This document shows positions 33,091 through 46,253 of a stretch of 64,000 bases of DNA, in pieces. Below the pieces are notes generated by a model that was given only the letters and a program-made list of their open reading frames with translations, ran no database searches and had not been told where the DNA came from. The stretch is from Diphasiastrum complanatum (lineage: Eukaryota; Streptophyta; Lycopodiopsida; Lycopodiales; Lycopodiaceae), in contig CM055111.1 of the NCBI GenBank assembly GCA_029204225.1, forward strand, positions 30,471,464 to 30,535,463. Reading direction: 5' to 3'. The first letter of the stretch is position 1. Each line of letters begins with the position of its first letter. The translations under genes and the position numbers were made by a program.

Positions 33091-33505
33091 ATAGTTGGAC
33101 TCTCTTTTTACATGGTTTTGTCGACACGTTCCCTAACTAGATCTATCTAATCTCCTACCATTTTAAAATTATCACTGAACTACACTTAAGGGGCAATTCC
33201 CTAGTTTATTTGTCGATCTATCATCAAATCTAACTTACCCAATCCTAATTTATCTGCCTAATCTGGACTTATCCAATACTAACAACTAGCCTAGCTATCT
33301 TTCTGATCTACTTAGCTACCTACCTAGCTAATATAATCTAAGGCTCAGGGTCAATTGCTAGGTTAATCTAAGGATCGTGATCTGCTACTTCTAAGTATAG
33401 GTCGATCTATATCTACCCTAACATTGAGCTTGGCTAAGTCTATTCTAACAAAAAAAATTGTCTTCCAAGGCTAACTAAGACGAATTAGACCTAACTATCC
33501 AATCT
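33091..33505. repeat. Direct repeat of about 415 bp, copy 2
   Basis: Same orientation as 32116-32531. The copies diverge after CTAACTATCCAAT. Confidence 0.88.
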
Positions 33506-33730
33506 ATCTAGATCCCCATGAACTAGATAAGGGAATCTAATCAGGATTAGCCTATCCTACTCATTCTATCTAAGGGTATCGATCGGCAACTACTCTAGTC
33601 TATGGATCTGGATCTATACTCTAAGGCAAACTGATCTAATTTCCTATCCTAATGAATCTAATTATCTGGATCTAATGGGATTTCCTAGATTACTCCTAGC
33701 TAACTAACTATCTAATTAACTAACTAGGGC
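33506..33730. other. CTAA-rich spacer
   Basis: No gene was seen. Repeated CTAACTAACT-like words lead up to the J fragment. Confidence 0.5.
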
Positions 33731-33734
33731 ACGG

Positions 33735-35074
33735 TGGGCTGCAAGAGGATTTGAGCAACAATAAGGTATTAATTTTGAGGAAACCTTTGCACCCGTAGCT
33801 AAGATGGTGACTATATGTTCTATCATTGCTATTTCTGCTTTCTATGGTTGGAAGATCCAGCAAATGGACGTTAAATCTGCATTTCTTAATGGAGTGCTAG
33901 ATGAAGAGGTGTACTTAGTACAACCTCAAGGACATGTTGAGCCAAGGAGAGAGCATCTTGTTTGTAAGCTCAACAAAGTCATTTTTGGATTGAAGCAAGC
34001 CCCACGAGCATGGTACTCTTGCATTGATGAACACTTCAAGTAAAGGAAAATGGTTAAGAGTGATGTTGATTCTAATCTACATTCTAAGGCAAGATTTAGG
34101 TATAGTGTTCATTGTCTTGTACGTGGATGATTTGATTATTACAGGAAGTAATGAGAAGTTAATTGATGAAATCAAATCAAATCTTTCCAATGTGAATGTT
34201 TTGGATTGATGCACTACTGTCTTGGCATTGAAGTATGACAAAAGGAAGACATGGTCTTTCTTATACAAAGCAAATATGTACAAGATTTGCTTTATAAGTT
34301 CGATATGCAGGATTGTAAGCCTTTGAGTACACCTATGGATGTCAACATGAAGCTTACTGCATATGATGAATTTGAGAAAGTGGATGCCTATTTGTATAGA
34401 CAACTGGTGGGTAGTTTGATTTATATGACACACACACGACCTGCTATTTCTTATGTTGTTGGTGTTGTTAGTCAATTTATGCAAGATCCTAGTCAAGCAC
34501 ACTAGAAGTTTGCTAAACGTATTCTCAGATACATTCGAGGGACATTGAATTTTGGTTTGAAGTATGATCAGCCCGAAGCGCCAATGTTGGTAGGTTATAG
34601 AGATGCTGATTGGGCAGGTAATATTGATGACAAAAGATCTACCAGTGGTCATACATTCAGTTATGGTACAGCTGCAATTTCATGGAGCAACAAAAAAAAA
34701 AACCTACAATAGCATTATCATCGACGGAAGCTGAATATCGAGCAATCAGCAATGCTACACAAGAAGTGGTATGGCTACAAAGATTGCTTGTGGATTTAGG
34801 TCAACCACAGGTGGATGCGACTGCTATATCTTGCGATAATCAAAGTTGCATTCACCTTGCAAAAAATCTAGTTTTATATGCTCGAACCAAGCACATCCAA
34901 ATACATTATCATTTTGTTTGAGAGAAAATTCTTGATGGAGCCATTGATCATGTTTTTTGTTTATCTGAAGATCAAATGGCAGTTATTTTTACTAAGTCAT
35001 TAGGTAGATGTAAATTTGAGAGGTTTCGTACTCTATTAGGAATAAAAGAATGTAATTTTATCATTGAGGGAGAG
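33735..35074 (+). pseudogene. Copia element J: RT and RNase H, 5' truncated
   Basis: It starts inside RT (the frame reads FEETFAPVAKMVT, then QQMDVKSAFLNGVLDEEVYL and FGLKQAPRAWYS). It continues with LYVDDLIITGS at 34119, the RT end (34251-34505), and RNase H (ALSSTEAEYRAISNATQE, CDNQSCIHLAKN, ARTKHI, then decayed). Stops or frameshifts fall near 34043, 34209 and 34505. A run of A near 34687 shifts the frame before the RNase H active-site glutamate. Gag, protease and integrase are absent. The purine tract GAGGGAGAG precedes the LTR. Confidence 0.9.
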
Positions 35075-35339
35075 TGTTAGAAATCAATGATAAACTTCAT
35101 TGTTACTGATTACGATGTACAATAATGTTGACAGCTATTATCAACTGTAATTAGCCGTAGGCTAGTCTATTAGTCTACTCATAGGTTTTCTCTCTCTATC
35201 AGGGTTTATGATTCATTTGTACATTTTACATTTAGTATGATATAGCATGATAGAGTGATATTGCGTGTTCTTCTTCTGTCTCTCTACTTGGTGATTGCTT
35301 TTGGTGAATGCTTGATGTTGCATATTTGATTGTCGACAC
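35075..35339 (+). repeat. J 3' LTR, right end tentative
   Basis: It starts TGTTAGAAATCAATGATA directly after the purine tract. The end, placed at GATTGTCGACA, is a guess from the TGT/ACA rule, since there is no partner. Confidence 0.6.
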
Positions 35340-35553
35340 AATCATCCCAATGTCACTATAGCATGACAATTGTCGACGTCGACTTTTCATTGTTCCCATC
35401 CTTGACTTTTGGAAATGCTGCAACACAACTTATGTTGTCTTTTCCTTCTTCTTGGTATCTCGTGTCATTCCAATACCATGTCCTTGGTAATGTACATGAT
35501 ACAAAAAACCAAGCAGAGGTTGCTCATCCTAACGCATGAATAGGTCCCCATAC

Positions 35554-35624
35554 ATTTCCACAAGGTCAAAGATCAAGGGACATCAAGGAATTTCCACAAG
35601 GTCAAAGATCAAGGGACATCAAGG
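35554..35624. repeat. Tandem duplication of 36 bp
   Basis: Two nearly perfect units starting ATTTCCACAAGGTCAAAG (35554 and 35590). Confidence 0.9.
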
Positions 35625-35628
35625 TCTT

Positions 35629-36014
35629 TTCTCACTGAAAAAAGGAAAAGAAACTCAAAAATCAATCACAAAATAATAAAATGCACTAAGATGTCATGTT
35701 GTACCTGAATGATAATGCAATACTTGGGTCACTTCATGTATACGTTGCTTGGAGGTTTACAATCAAAACTGATGTAGCTAATTGATAAACGAATGCTTCT
35801 GAATATAAGGAGATATCGCAAGATCTTTGCAAAGAAAAATCTCATCCTCATCCATAAAAAATTCTTTGTGGTTTGCATCTTCAATAGAATGTGTATGTGC
35901 GTGTGTTAAGGATCATTGTTTGTTTAAAAATAGAACTCAAACATATTGTACGTCTCTTTATTACGTTGTGCTTCATAATCATTATAATCAGATTCATTTC
36001 TCTCTCTTTTAATC
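35629..36014. repeat. Segmental duplication, copy 2
   Basis: Partner of 28612-28976, same orientation. Confidence 0.85.
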
Positions 36015-36401
36015 AAGAAGCAGGTTTCTTGTAACAACCAAATCAAGCCCTTGAAAGGATGTAAGATTGCAATATTTTTTTCACATTCATTTTAGTTATT
36101 CTGATTTGTAATAAGACTTGGGACGTCAGAAAAAGCGAAAGCAGAACAAATTGCTACAATCTCTATGTCAGTATTTTTATAGATTGCATACACTGCAAGA
36201 TTACCTGATAAAGCCTGAAAAGAATGTTAAATATGTCATTCTCATAAAATATAACACTGTTCTTCAAAGGTGGCCCAATATCGAAGGAAGTAGCATGGAC
36301 GACCAAATGTTTACAAAGAACAAGAGAATGATCAAGAGATGCATTTTGTGTAGAACTTAGTTTGAAGGTCAAGGTATTCAAAGATTCAGATTAAGGGGGA
36401 G
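36015..36401 (+). other. Possible 3' end of the element carrying LTR I
   Basis: An 80-codon frame (36118-36360) has no recognised domain. The stretch closes with AAGGGGGAG, a plausible polypurine tract directly before an LTR start, so it is probably the worn 3' end of a copia element. Confidence 0.35.
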
Positions 36402-37655
<1,254 letters not shown>

Positions 37656-38250
37656 CTTTTTGAGATAGACCTATCTTCTGCACACCACTTTTTGACAATA
37701 TGGACATGCCATGGACCATCCGAGGCTACTACCTGATCAGGTGTGATTTCCTCATGACTTTCAAGATCTCCAAAGGGCCTTGACTATACCTACCATAATA
37801 AATTGATACTGACCCCTCTATTCCCTTATAATCTAGTAACTCATGCTTTTGATGACCAATATTGACCTGCAATCCATTCGCTCAATGGACTAATGATTCA
37901 TTCCTATGTATGATCATAAAATAGAAAATTCTCACTGATGTTTTGAACAGGAATGGCATAAAAATAGAATTGGACTCCCACTTAAGGATTAAACGAATGT
38001 CAACAACTGTGTAATGGAACAAACTTGAAAAAGATGGAAAATCAGATCAACAATTGAAGAACCCTACCGATGAAGTCAAGTTGAAGTTGCAAAGGGACTT
38101 GCAACAAGCTTGGAGGAGGGCAATGTTGGTAGATTATCTACCAAGATCACAATCAACTGAAGGTATACTCTTTGGTGTCAATTAATCCAAGAACTAGAGT
38201 AACTAGACTTGTAATTATGAACCCAACCATGGCATCTTGTTGTTTATAAG
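37656..38250. other. Gene-free stretch
   Basis: No domain was recognised in any frame. Parts could be old gypsy sequence, but I cannot show it. Confidence 0.35.
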
Positions 38251-38797
38251 TGTGGAAAAAGTACAAAAAGAACCAAGAGTGGATCCTAATCTGATCCTCA
38301 AGAGGGACTGGTTGTCAGATTACTTGATCTATCAATCTCCTTCAGATTAAGATCAATCTAGATCAAAATTAGACACAAAATCCTAACAAGAACAATCATT
38401 AATTGAAGGTAAGTGTACTTTATGGTTTAACACGTGTGAAAAACTGTCTGAGTACGGAATCCAACCTGAAAATCAAGTACACATTGATAGAACCTCAAAA
38501 CAATCAAAACAAATGTAGACAAATGGAGAGAATCACTCAAAATGGCTTCCAAGACCAAGATTGGTGTCTCACAATGATTATGGCCAAATGTGGCTCTATA
38601 TATACAATAAGTGGGAGCTCGTGGTACTGATCATCTCTTTGATCCCACATGTGTGAAGGTGCTTTGTCATATGATGATTCATCATGCAAAACTGACACTT
38701 GGACAAAACCTTCTATCTTGAGCACTTCTGGTCCATTTTCTTTCTATATGGAGATCTACTTGGAAATCTTCTAGAAGTCAAAATTTGCCTAGTGCAA
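38251..38797 (-). mobile_element. Copia element G, LTR of the E/F family, truncated
   Basis: In minus orientation it ends GTACTTTTTCCACA at 38251 with no primer site beside it, so it is a 3' or solo LTR. It carries AACACGTGTGAA with GTACGGAATCC beside it, and a TATATATA box near 38600. The match to F stops near 38797. Confidence 0.75.
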
Positions 38798-38869
38798 CTA
38801 CAGTCTGTGTTCTTCAATTCAATACAAATCTTTTTCCACCATGAAGTACTTCATAATCGAAATGACATC

Positions 38870-39387
38870 TTTTTTGCAGGACCCCTCATCGCCCCCTTCA
38901 AAAAGGGCGCAAACAAACACAACACACTATACAAAATAGCATCACATGTCAGCAAGATGGTTTACATTGGACAAACCATCAAGTTCCATAGGTGTGTGCA
39001 AGAGCACACTCGAAGCCACCCAAGAAATTGCTTTTCGACAAGATGCATAATAGTTTTTTTGATGTACCTCTCAAACACATGATTAACATTCCACAAGATC
39101 TCATCATTGCTTGATTTCAACCTTTCACTATAGTTAGTGAAAACAATGTCACCATCATAAACCAAAAGATAGATTTCTATGAAGTAGAGTAGATGAAGTT
39201 GAGTATCAACCCTAATCAAACTAGCCCATTTGAGCTCAAACCAAACCTCAATGAGCTCACCGATGAGATCTTCCTTGCCTTGAAAAAATTGTCACTTGAG
39301 TTGCTCCATGTAGTCTTCTTCATCCAACCTTTTGTCATCTTGATCATGCATGAACAGTCCACCACAATCATAGCATCCTTTGAGTAG
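38870..39387 (+). pseudogene. Relic resembling a GIY-YIG nuclease
   Basis: The plus frame 38699-39082 reads LYKIASHVSKMVYIGQT and, shortly after, FHRCVQEH (38927-39007). This follows the GIY-YIG nuclease layout: a tyrosine in the first motif, 11 residues to the tyrosine of YIG, then a conserved arginine and a histidine 9 and 14 residues further. A possible downstream glutamate lies in FYEVE (about 39175-39189) in another frame, after a frameshift and before an in-frame stop at 39190-39192. TTTTTTGCAG at about 38870-38880 could be a splice acceptor. The minus strand over the same bases is also unusually open (38962 to about 39420, one stop), so the coding strand is not certain. Confidence 0.4.
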
Positions 39388-39815
39388 ATGAAGAGATGTA
39401 AGATCCATGCCTTTGATCTTAACACTTGACCAACACTTAGCAAATCTCTTGAAAGTGAAGGAATGTAAAGAACACCATCAAGCCTTGCATTCCTATTAGT
39501 AGAAAGGCAAATAGTAATGGAGCCAATACCTTTGATCATACACTCACCACCATTTGGCATGTGAACCACTTTCTTGGTTCCAACATAAAAGATCAAAGAA
39601 GTAAAGAACTCCTTGTGACTAGTCATGTGTGAGCTAGATCTACTATCTATCCATCATGAATCCTTGTCACTTCCACTTGACATTAGACTTGAAGAACACA
39701 TCATGAGAGAATCACAAGAATCTAGATCCTCATTAGAGGCACAAAAGCTGCTTTGCTTGCTACCTTCATTACTTTGCTTCTTATGACATTCACGCCAATG
39801 CACTGCGTGGATCTG
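39388..39815 (-). pseudogene. Copia element K: gag end and protease fragment
   Basis: On the minus strand it reads the last H and C of a gag zinc knuckle followed by CHKKQSNEGSKQSS, a serine-rich spacer, then W-I-D-S-R-S-S-S-H-M-T, and TANDG-like and VLYIPSLSRDLLSVGQV motifs. The protease active site, DSGAS in the intact elements, reads DSRSS, and a stop precedes it. Both ends are truncated; the frame 39216-39626 runs on beyond the copia homology. Confidence 0.75.
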
Positions 39816-40389
39816 CATGCAGTGCTTGAAGAATCAAAAAAATCAATAGATGATTTTTAGTTGTTGTGCACATTATTAATTTGTATGATTGTATGATCTT
39901 GAATGTAAATTAGTCTACTGTTGTTTGTGTGTCTGATGTAATTGTTCATTTGATTTCGTACCTTGGTTTGATCTTGTTGAATGCTACATTAATTTGTTAA
40001 CATAGATCAACAGTGTCCGACTGCTCTCTCAAGGATTGTAGGAGTGATATAGCCGGCAGTGACCAACGATCACATCTGAATTCATGACGAGCTGATTTCG
40101 TTCACGAATCCTTTTGCTTCATGCTTCATGATTACTTATAAGGGTAAATCAATTGCAGAGCTCACCTAGGTTTCATTTTGTTTTGTTTCATTTCGTCTCA
40201 TCTCGTCTCGTTACAGAGCTTGATTGCTTGATTGATGTTGTCACAAACTCTTTCGTTTCGTGTGTCATGAACAAAAATAATTTGAGTGTCACGAAAAGTT
40301 TCGCGAATCATTTGTGATCTGTTTTATCAGTTTGTCACCAAAGTTTTATAGCTAGAATTTTGCATTGTCGAGTGTATAATTTTGTATCA
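39816..40389 (+). mobile_element. Copia element L, 5' LTR (left end unclear)
   Basis: It ends TTTTGTATCA one base before a primer site. There is no partner LTR, so the left boundary is arbitrary. Confidence 0.5.
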
Positions 40390-40390
40390 G

Positions 40391-40403
40391 TGGTATCAGA
40401 GCC
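40391..40403 (+). promoter_or_regulatory. L primer binding site
   Basis: TGGTATCAGAGCC, initiator tRNA-Met type. Confidence 0.9.
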
Positions 40404-40480
40404 TACCTTTGTCATAATCTAACATAGCTGAAAGAACCATCAGATCCAAAGATCAACAAGGGAACACGAATTTAGAAGCA

Positions 40481-43056
40481 ATGGCTTCAATCAGCAGCCT
40501 TCAATCCAATATTTGTACAGTTTTGGATTCTTCAAGATCAAAGGATGCAGGGATGCGTGTGATATTTTTTTATGAAGCATGCAACATTATTGATGCCAGT
40601 ACTAGTACTCTGATCACTCAAGGCAAAAAAAAAGGTAATCTATATCACCTGAAGGTACGCCTGCCTGCAGATCAGGTGCATCAGACTCATGATCGTTTGC
40701 CAGACACTCTGTGGCACAAGAGATTATGCCACCACTTTACCAAGCAAGCCATCATGGAGCAATAATAGGAATTAGCATCTCGAATGCAAACAATTCAACC
40801 ACCTGTGATGCATGTCTGAAGGGTAAGATGTCTCACACTCCATTTGTCAAAGACTCCTACAGAACGACTAAAATTTTGGAGTTAGTTAGTGCATTCTGAC
40901 ATCTGTGGGCATGATCTTAGTATTGATGATTATAGTAAATTTGCCAAAGTATATTTTATTCAGAATAAATTAGAAGCACTTGATAAATTCATAGAGTATG
41001 TGAACTGGGCAAAGAGATGCACATACAACAAAGTAAAGCAGATTAGGACAGATCAAGGTGGCAAATACATCTCGAATCACTTCATTGACTTCTGCAATGA
41101 TTGTGGCATCATTCATAGAAGGATTGCAACCTACACACCGCAGCACAATGGTGTTGCAGAGAGGAACAATAGCACCCTGATGGAAGCTGCCAGATGCATG
41201 ATGGCCTACTCAAAAGCTCCAAGGGTATTGTCGGCTGAAGCAGTAGCTACAGCTACATACATCCAGAATAGGACAGGGAAGTCTGGTGTCCCTCCTCACA
41301 CGACACCACACAAATTATCGTGGGGTAGAAAGCCCACCTGTCTTACATCAGAATCTTTGGCTATGCAACTTATGCGCATATCCCTGATAAGCCTCAAAAG
41401 AAGTTTGATGAGAAAGCTGAACAGAGATTTCTGCTAGGTTATGACAACAATTCGTCATACTACAGAGTCTACATGCTAGACACAAAAACTGTGAAGATAG
41501 TGAGAGATGTCAAATTTGATGAGAGTAGGACAATCGCCAATGATGATCCTGTTAGCTATGAGGTTTTGGAAAGACAATACTATGATCTGTCATCAACGAC
41601 AGAGGGAGCAAAAGATGAACATAAAAATGAAGATTTTTGAGTCACTTCACATTTGAGTGATGAATCAGAAGATGAAAGATTTGAGAGGAAGCCTTCTGCT
41701 ATAGTACCTATAAACCAAGATGGTTTCAGATCTAGCAGATCAGACAAAGGCAAAGGCATTGCTATCCTAGGAGGATCTCCTAGAAGGTTGACAAGACCAC
41801 GAAGAGCGCCAACAAGAAACGTGCCAGACACCTCTCCTTCTACATCAGAAGAGTTCTGTGGATTCAGTGGCAAACCACAGACTTTCGAGGAGGCAATTGA
41901 ATGTCCAGAGAAGGAAAATAGATCCAAGCCATGAATGAAGAGATGGAGTCCATGAGGAAGAACCAGGTTTGGACGTTGCAGCCATTACCAGATAACTATA
42001 AGGCTGTAAAATACAAATGAATTTACAAGCTCAAATATGGGCCAGATGGGGATGTTTCGAAATCAAGGCAAGACTGGTAGCGAAGGGTTTCTCTCAGAGA
42101 TATGGTATTGATTATTCTGAAACCTTCTCTCTTGTTGTCAAACATTCGTCCCTACGTTTGTTGTTTGTATATGCAGCTGCTTATGACCTCAGGATCCACA
42201 TTGTGGATGAGAAGACAGCCTTCTTGCATGGTAAGTTAGACGACGAGGTCTATCTGGATCGACCCCCAGGTTATGTCTCGAATTCACTTCCTGATTATGC
42301 ATGCAGAATGCATAGGAGTATTTATGGTCTGAAACAATTAGCTTGACAATGGTCCAAAAAGAAGGATCAAGCCCTAAAATCATTGGGATTCAAGACCTGA
42401 TGGCTGATTCCAATGTGTATGTGAGAATTACAGATGGGAAGATCATTATTGTGGCTGTGTATGTGGACGACACTTTGATACTCTGCAAGAGTGAGAAGCT
42501 GATTGCTGAAGTGAAGACAGACATCTCGAAACATTTTGAGATTGTGGATTTGGGAGAAGCCAGATATTACCGTGGCTTGTAAATTGAAAGAGACTATGAG
42601 GGAGGTAAGCTATACCTTCACCAGTCTAGATATACCCAGAAAATCCTAGAGGATTTCAGGATGCTAAATTGCAAAGGAGCGAATACTCCAATGCTTGCAA
42701 GAACAGTGCTAACGAACGAAAATTGTTTGAGGATTGAAGCAAAGAAAGAATTGATGCAGCCCATGCCTTACAGAAAGCTGATAGGATCGCTGATGTACCT
42801 TGCAGACAATACACGCCCTGACATTGCTTATGCAGTGTTCAAATTGAGCCAATTCTACATGAATCCTGGCTCAACACATTGGAAGATTGCAAAATGAATT
42901 TTGTAGTATCTTCAACTAACAAAGAATTATGGTTTGTGTTATTGTCGTGATACAGGTTCTCAGATGATTTCCTACATTGATGCTAGTTGGGCATCCCTCA
43001 AAGACGACTGTAAAAGAGTCTCAAGATGATGCACCATTGCGTCAGGTGCGGCAATA
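40481..43056 (+). pseudogene. Copia element L: gag start joined to integrase, RT, RNase H start
   Basis: The frame starts MASISSLQSN like a gag. Within about 35 residues it is already in the integrase zinc module (DTLWHKRLCHH at 40700), so nearly all of gag and protease is deleted. Integrase follows (MHSDICGHD, RTDQGGKYISN, PQHNGVAERNNST at 40889-41437), then the linker, RT (41940-42900: FLHGKLDDEVYL, YGLKQ, VYVDDTLILC, then NTRPDIAYAVFKLSQF) and the first RNase H residues (DASWASL). Several stops interrupt it (40765, 41637, 42342, 42582, 42895). It ends at a junction with M near 43056. Confidence 0.88.
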
Positions 43057-43740
43057 ATACATCCTAGAATCCTCTTAGCCATCTTCCAATGATGGATCTT
43101 TGGATCTTGCATAAATTGGATCAACTTGTGCAAACAAAAGCTCAAGTCAGGCCTAGTGATAGTAAGCCAAATCAAGGAGCCTATAAGACTCCTAAAAAGT
43201 GTGATGTTCTTTCATCACCTTTATTAGAAGCTTTCACAATTTCCTCCATTGGAGTATCTATGCTCTAAGAATTTTGCATATGGAATTTTTTCAACATAGA
43301 AAGAGCATATCTAGATTTACATATAAAAACATAATCTTCATGAAAGTCAATCTCTAGGCCTAGTATGTAATGGATCTCTCCTAGATCTTGCATTTTAAAC
43401 TCACTTCCAAGTGCTAGCTTAGTTTCTTCAACTAGCTTGATACAACTTCCACAAAGAATAATGTGATCAACATAGATTAGAAGAATGACAATATTACTAT
43501 CAACAAACTTTAGATACATGGAAAGATCATAGTCACTAAGGTCTCCAAGGATGGAAGGTCCTCCCTGACAGCATAATTCTGCACAATATTGTCATACTCA
43601 TCTCTAAGTCCATTAAGGACTACTTGAACAAGTTCAGTGTTCTCAAGAGCATCACCAATACCTGCTAACTCTTGATGAAGACCTACTTGATTGATAATGA
43701 GAATTAAAAATATTGGTGAAAAGAACTGATGTGTGCTCAC
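43057..43740 (-). pseudogene. Copia element M: gag fragment joined to RT
   Basis: On the minus strand a gag piece (LHQELAGIGD, LVQVVLNGLRDEYDNIVQNY, REDLPSLETL) joins directly to RT (YLKFVDSNIVILLIYVDHI, then LGEIHYILGLEIDF and WLTITRPDLSFCLHKL). All of protease, integrase and the first half of RT are deleted. The YVDD catalytic motif reads YVDH, so one catalytic aspartate is lost. The gag part resembles A. Confidence 0.82.
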
Positions 43741-44113
43741 TTTGGCATATCACATGAGATGAGTACTCTCCCTATCTCTTTGATTGCCTAAAACTCTTCT
43801 AAAAACAAATCAAATTGATTTAGAAACTTGAGCAACACAATCTACTCTTCAATATCTATCCAACAAGCTATAGAACATCAAATTCAAATCATTCCTTGAG
43901 AAGTAGCACTCAAACAAAGAGAGCTGATTTAACACGTGTGAGCTCTCTATCCATCCAGGGCTCAATTGGAGCAGATCAGACTTGATTTTGTCCACTCATG
44001 ATCCACAGATGGCTTGTTTGTCAGCGAGTTTGGATTCCTCTCCCAAACCGAGTTCCTGCAAGCAAAAGCACTTATGTTTTGATGTATACACTCTCACCTC
44101 TTCAAAGCATGAA
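43741..44113 (-). other. M leader
   Basis: Region between the gag fragment and the primer site. It has AACACGTGTGAGC at 43931-43943. No gene was seen. Confidence 0.55.
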
Positions 44114-44125
44114 GCTTTGACACCA
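44114..44125 (-). promoter_or_regulatory. M primer binding site, degenerate
   Basis: The minus strand reads TGGTGTCAAAGC, two bases from the usual site. Confidence 0.65.
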
Positions 44126-44861
44126 TGTGAAATTTTTAGCATGTGTGAACTTCACCACACACTTTATGAGGTGTTGTGATTGCACAAGATTGATCAATGA
44201 ACAAATTACTTGAAAAATCCAAGGCAAGAGCACAATGGCATCCATCAGACTGAAAAAACTAACTTCTTACTATGAGAAATGGATATTAGAAAATATTCTA
44301 AGTGCTCATTATGGAGAAAACAACTTGCTCTTGGGTAGACAGAGAAAATCAAGACCAAAAATTTGGGTAGAGAGAGAATGAGCCAAAATCACCAAAATCT
44401 CAATATTCACAATGTGGCAAAACAAGCCAAAGTTTCCCTACATCAAAGAGGCTCGAATTCCTATAGTGGAGTTGCATGGAAAGTCCACTTCACTTAGTTA
44501 ACTCAACTACCAAGGATCCACATGTAATACTGCATGCATGGATATTGCATGTATGCATGTCAATTGTAGATCATGAGAACTACTTTGCATGTTGCATGCA
44601 TGCACTTTGAATGACTATGCATGTTATCTAAACTTTTGCATAACATCATAAATGAATCTATCTAGCTCAAACTCGACCTATCCTAAGAAGGTTATGTGCT
44701 CAATTCATTGAACAACTTGGTGAAGAAGAAACCATCAAACACAGACTTCTTAATCTTCACAAACTATGTGAAACTCGGTTATTAAGTTATCATGTGTTGA
44801 AATGGAAAAATAATCCATCTTGACTGTAGGCTTGCTACAAATATTGTACCATGCAAGTATG
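44126..44861 (-). mobile_element. M 5' LTR, outer end uncertain
   Basis: In minus orientation it ends AAAAATTTCACA next to the primer site. N starts at 44862, so the outer end is at or before that. Confidence 0.5.
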
Positions 44862-46240
44862 TGTGAAAAATTGTCAACTAGTAGTATTTTCCTAACTTGA
44901 GATTTTGTAGGCCTATGGCCAAATAAAAGTTAGAGATAGGTTCATACATGTATGTAGAGGCCCAAAGTATGTGTACACTACTTTTGAGGTCACATTAATT
45001 AGAGGAGGTCGAGTGTGGAGCTCTTCTATTGGCTCATAATTTGGTGCATTCCTATTTGACCAAATTTCTAGGTATATGGGTGAATCCTATTGGACCCCAA
45101 TTTTAGCCTATCATAAGACAAGTGGCCAAGAGGCACTATGGCTGCTATAAATAGCCATCTCCACGAGTATGTACACATCTCATTTTCATTCTATTGAATG
45201 AATGTTATGCTCTTTGAAGATCCATCTTCTTCTCTCTCACTTTTTTGTTCATATCTTGCATTCTAGCCACTAGAATTGTGATTTCTTTGTTGCTATGGCT
45301 TCACACGTGTGAAATGCAGGTTGTAGGCTCTGAAGTACGGACAGGGACAGCAAGTTTCTGTTTGTGGAAGCTTATGATCAGATTTTGATGTTTAGTTGAT
45401 GTTTAGTATGCTTAACATCACAATTTCTATCATTTTTTCAATCTAGATGTGCATAACTTCCATGGCCAAGATCTTTATGAAACTTTAGCATCTTTTGGAT
45501 CTGAGTTTTTCACAGTATGTTGTTCATAAATGCAAATGCCAAGTTTGGCCTAGATAGAACTCGAGCTACATGGATATGTCATAATTAGTTGATGATTACA
45601 ACTTGCATATAGATTGTAGACTTAGAATCAGCAAGATTATGCTAGTAGAAACTCATGGCAATTCACATGCATTAATTGTAAGTGATCCATAGTGACATGC
45701 AAGACATGCACAAAGTGAAATGGACACATGCATGATGATTTGTACATTTCTAGTTAGAACTAGGACACTTGGAAAAAGTTGGTAGAAATTCATGCATGAG
45801 ATGTGACAAATGTCACATAGACTCTAGTTTTTAGTTTAGATGTCATTAAATGATGGATGGATGTGGTTCTATCTCGAGCTACCTCAAACTCCATAAATAT
45901 GTGTAGCTCTCCTCATATTTTTTGATGAAGAACCAAAACTTTGTAGCTATCTCTTGACATTTTGGATCCACACAAATTTTGCTTGTTATCTCTCTATCTC
46001 TCTCTCTAACTCGTGTTGAGGCTAATGCTAATACACTAATTTCTTGTACTTTTGCTAATTTATGATTCATTACTATTATTCTCTGTTGCTTAGCATGCTA
46101 GATTGTGGTTAAGCCATAACCCCTGTACTAGATCTTGCTAATCAATCTAGAATCAGATTATTGTGCTAATCATAAAGCTTAATTAGATCTATCATACTTG
46201 TGTACATTCCCCACACGTGTGAATTCTAGAAATTTTGTCA
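44862..46240 (+). mobile_element. Copia element N, 5' LTR
   Basis: This 1379-bp LTR starts TGTGAAAAATTGTCAAC, which resembles the A LTR start, and ends AAATTTTGTCA before a primer site. A TATA box (GCTATAAATAGCC) lies at about 45140-45152. TTCACACGTGTGAA lies about 150 bp downstream at 45300-45313, followed by GTACGGACAGGG, and CCACACGTGTGAA is at 46211-46223. Confidence 0.7.
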
Positions 46241-46253
46241 TGGTATTAGAGCC
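46241..46253 (+). promoter_or_regulatory. N primer binding site
   Basis: TGGTATTAGAGCC, one base from the usual site. Confidence 0.82.

Noticed and set aside
28612-36014. Paired LTRs of one 7.4-kb element
   Set aside because: The copies lack TG/CA ends, primer site and purine tract at the expected places.
38962-39219. Minus-strand frame across the GIY-YIG-like relic
   Set aside because: It is fairly open but has no recognisable motif, while the plus strand shows a known motif order. Kept only as a caution.
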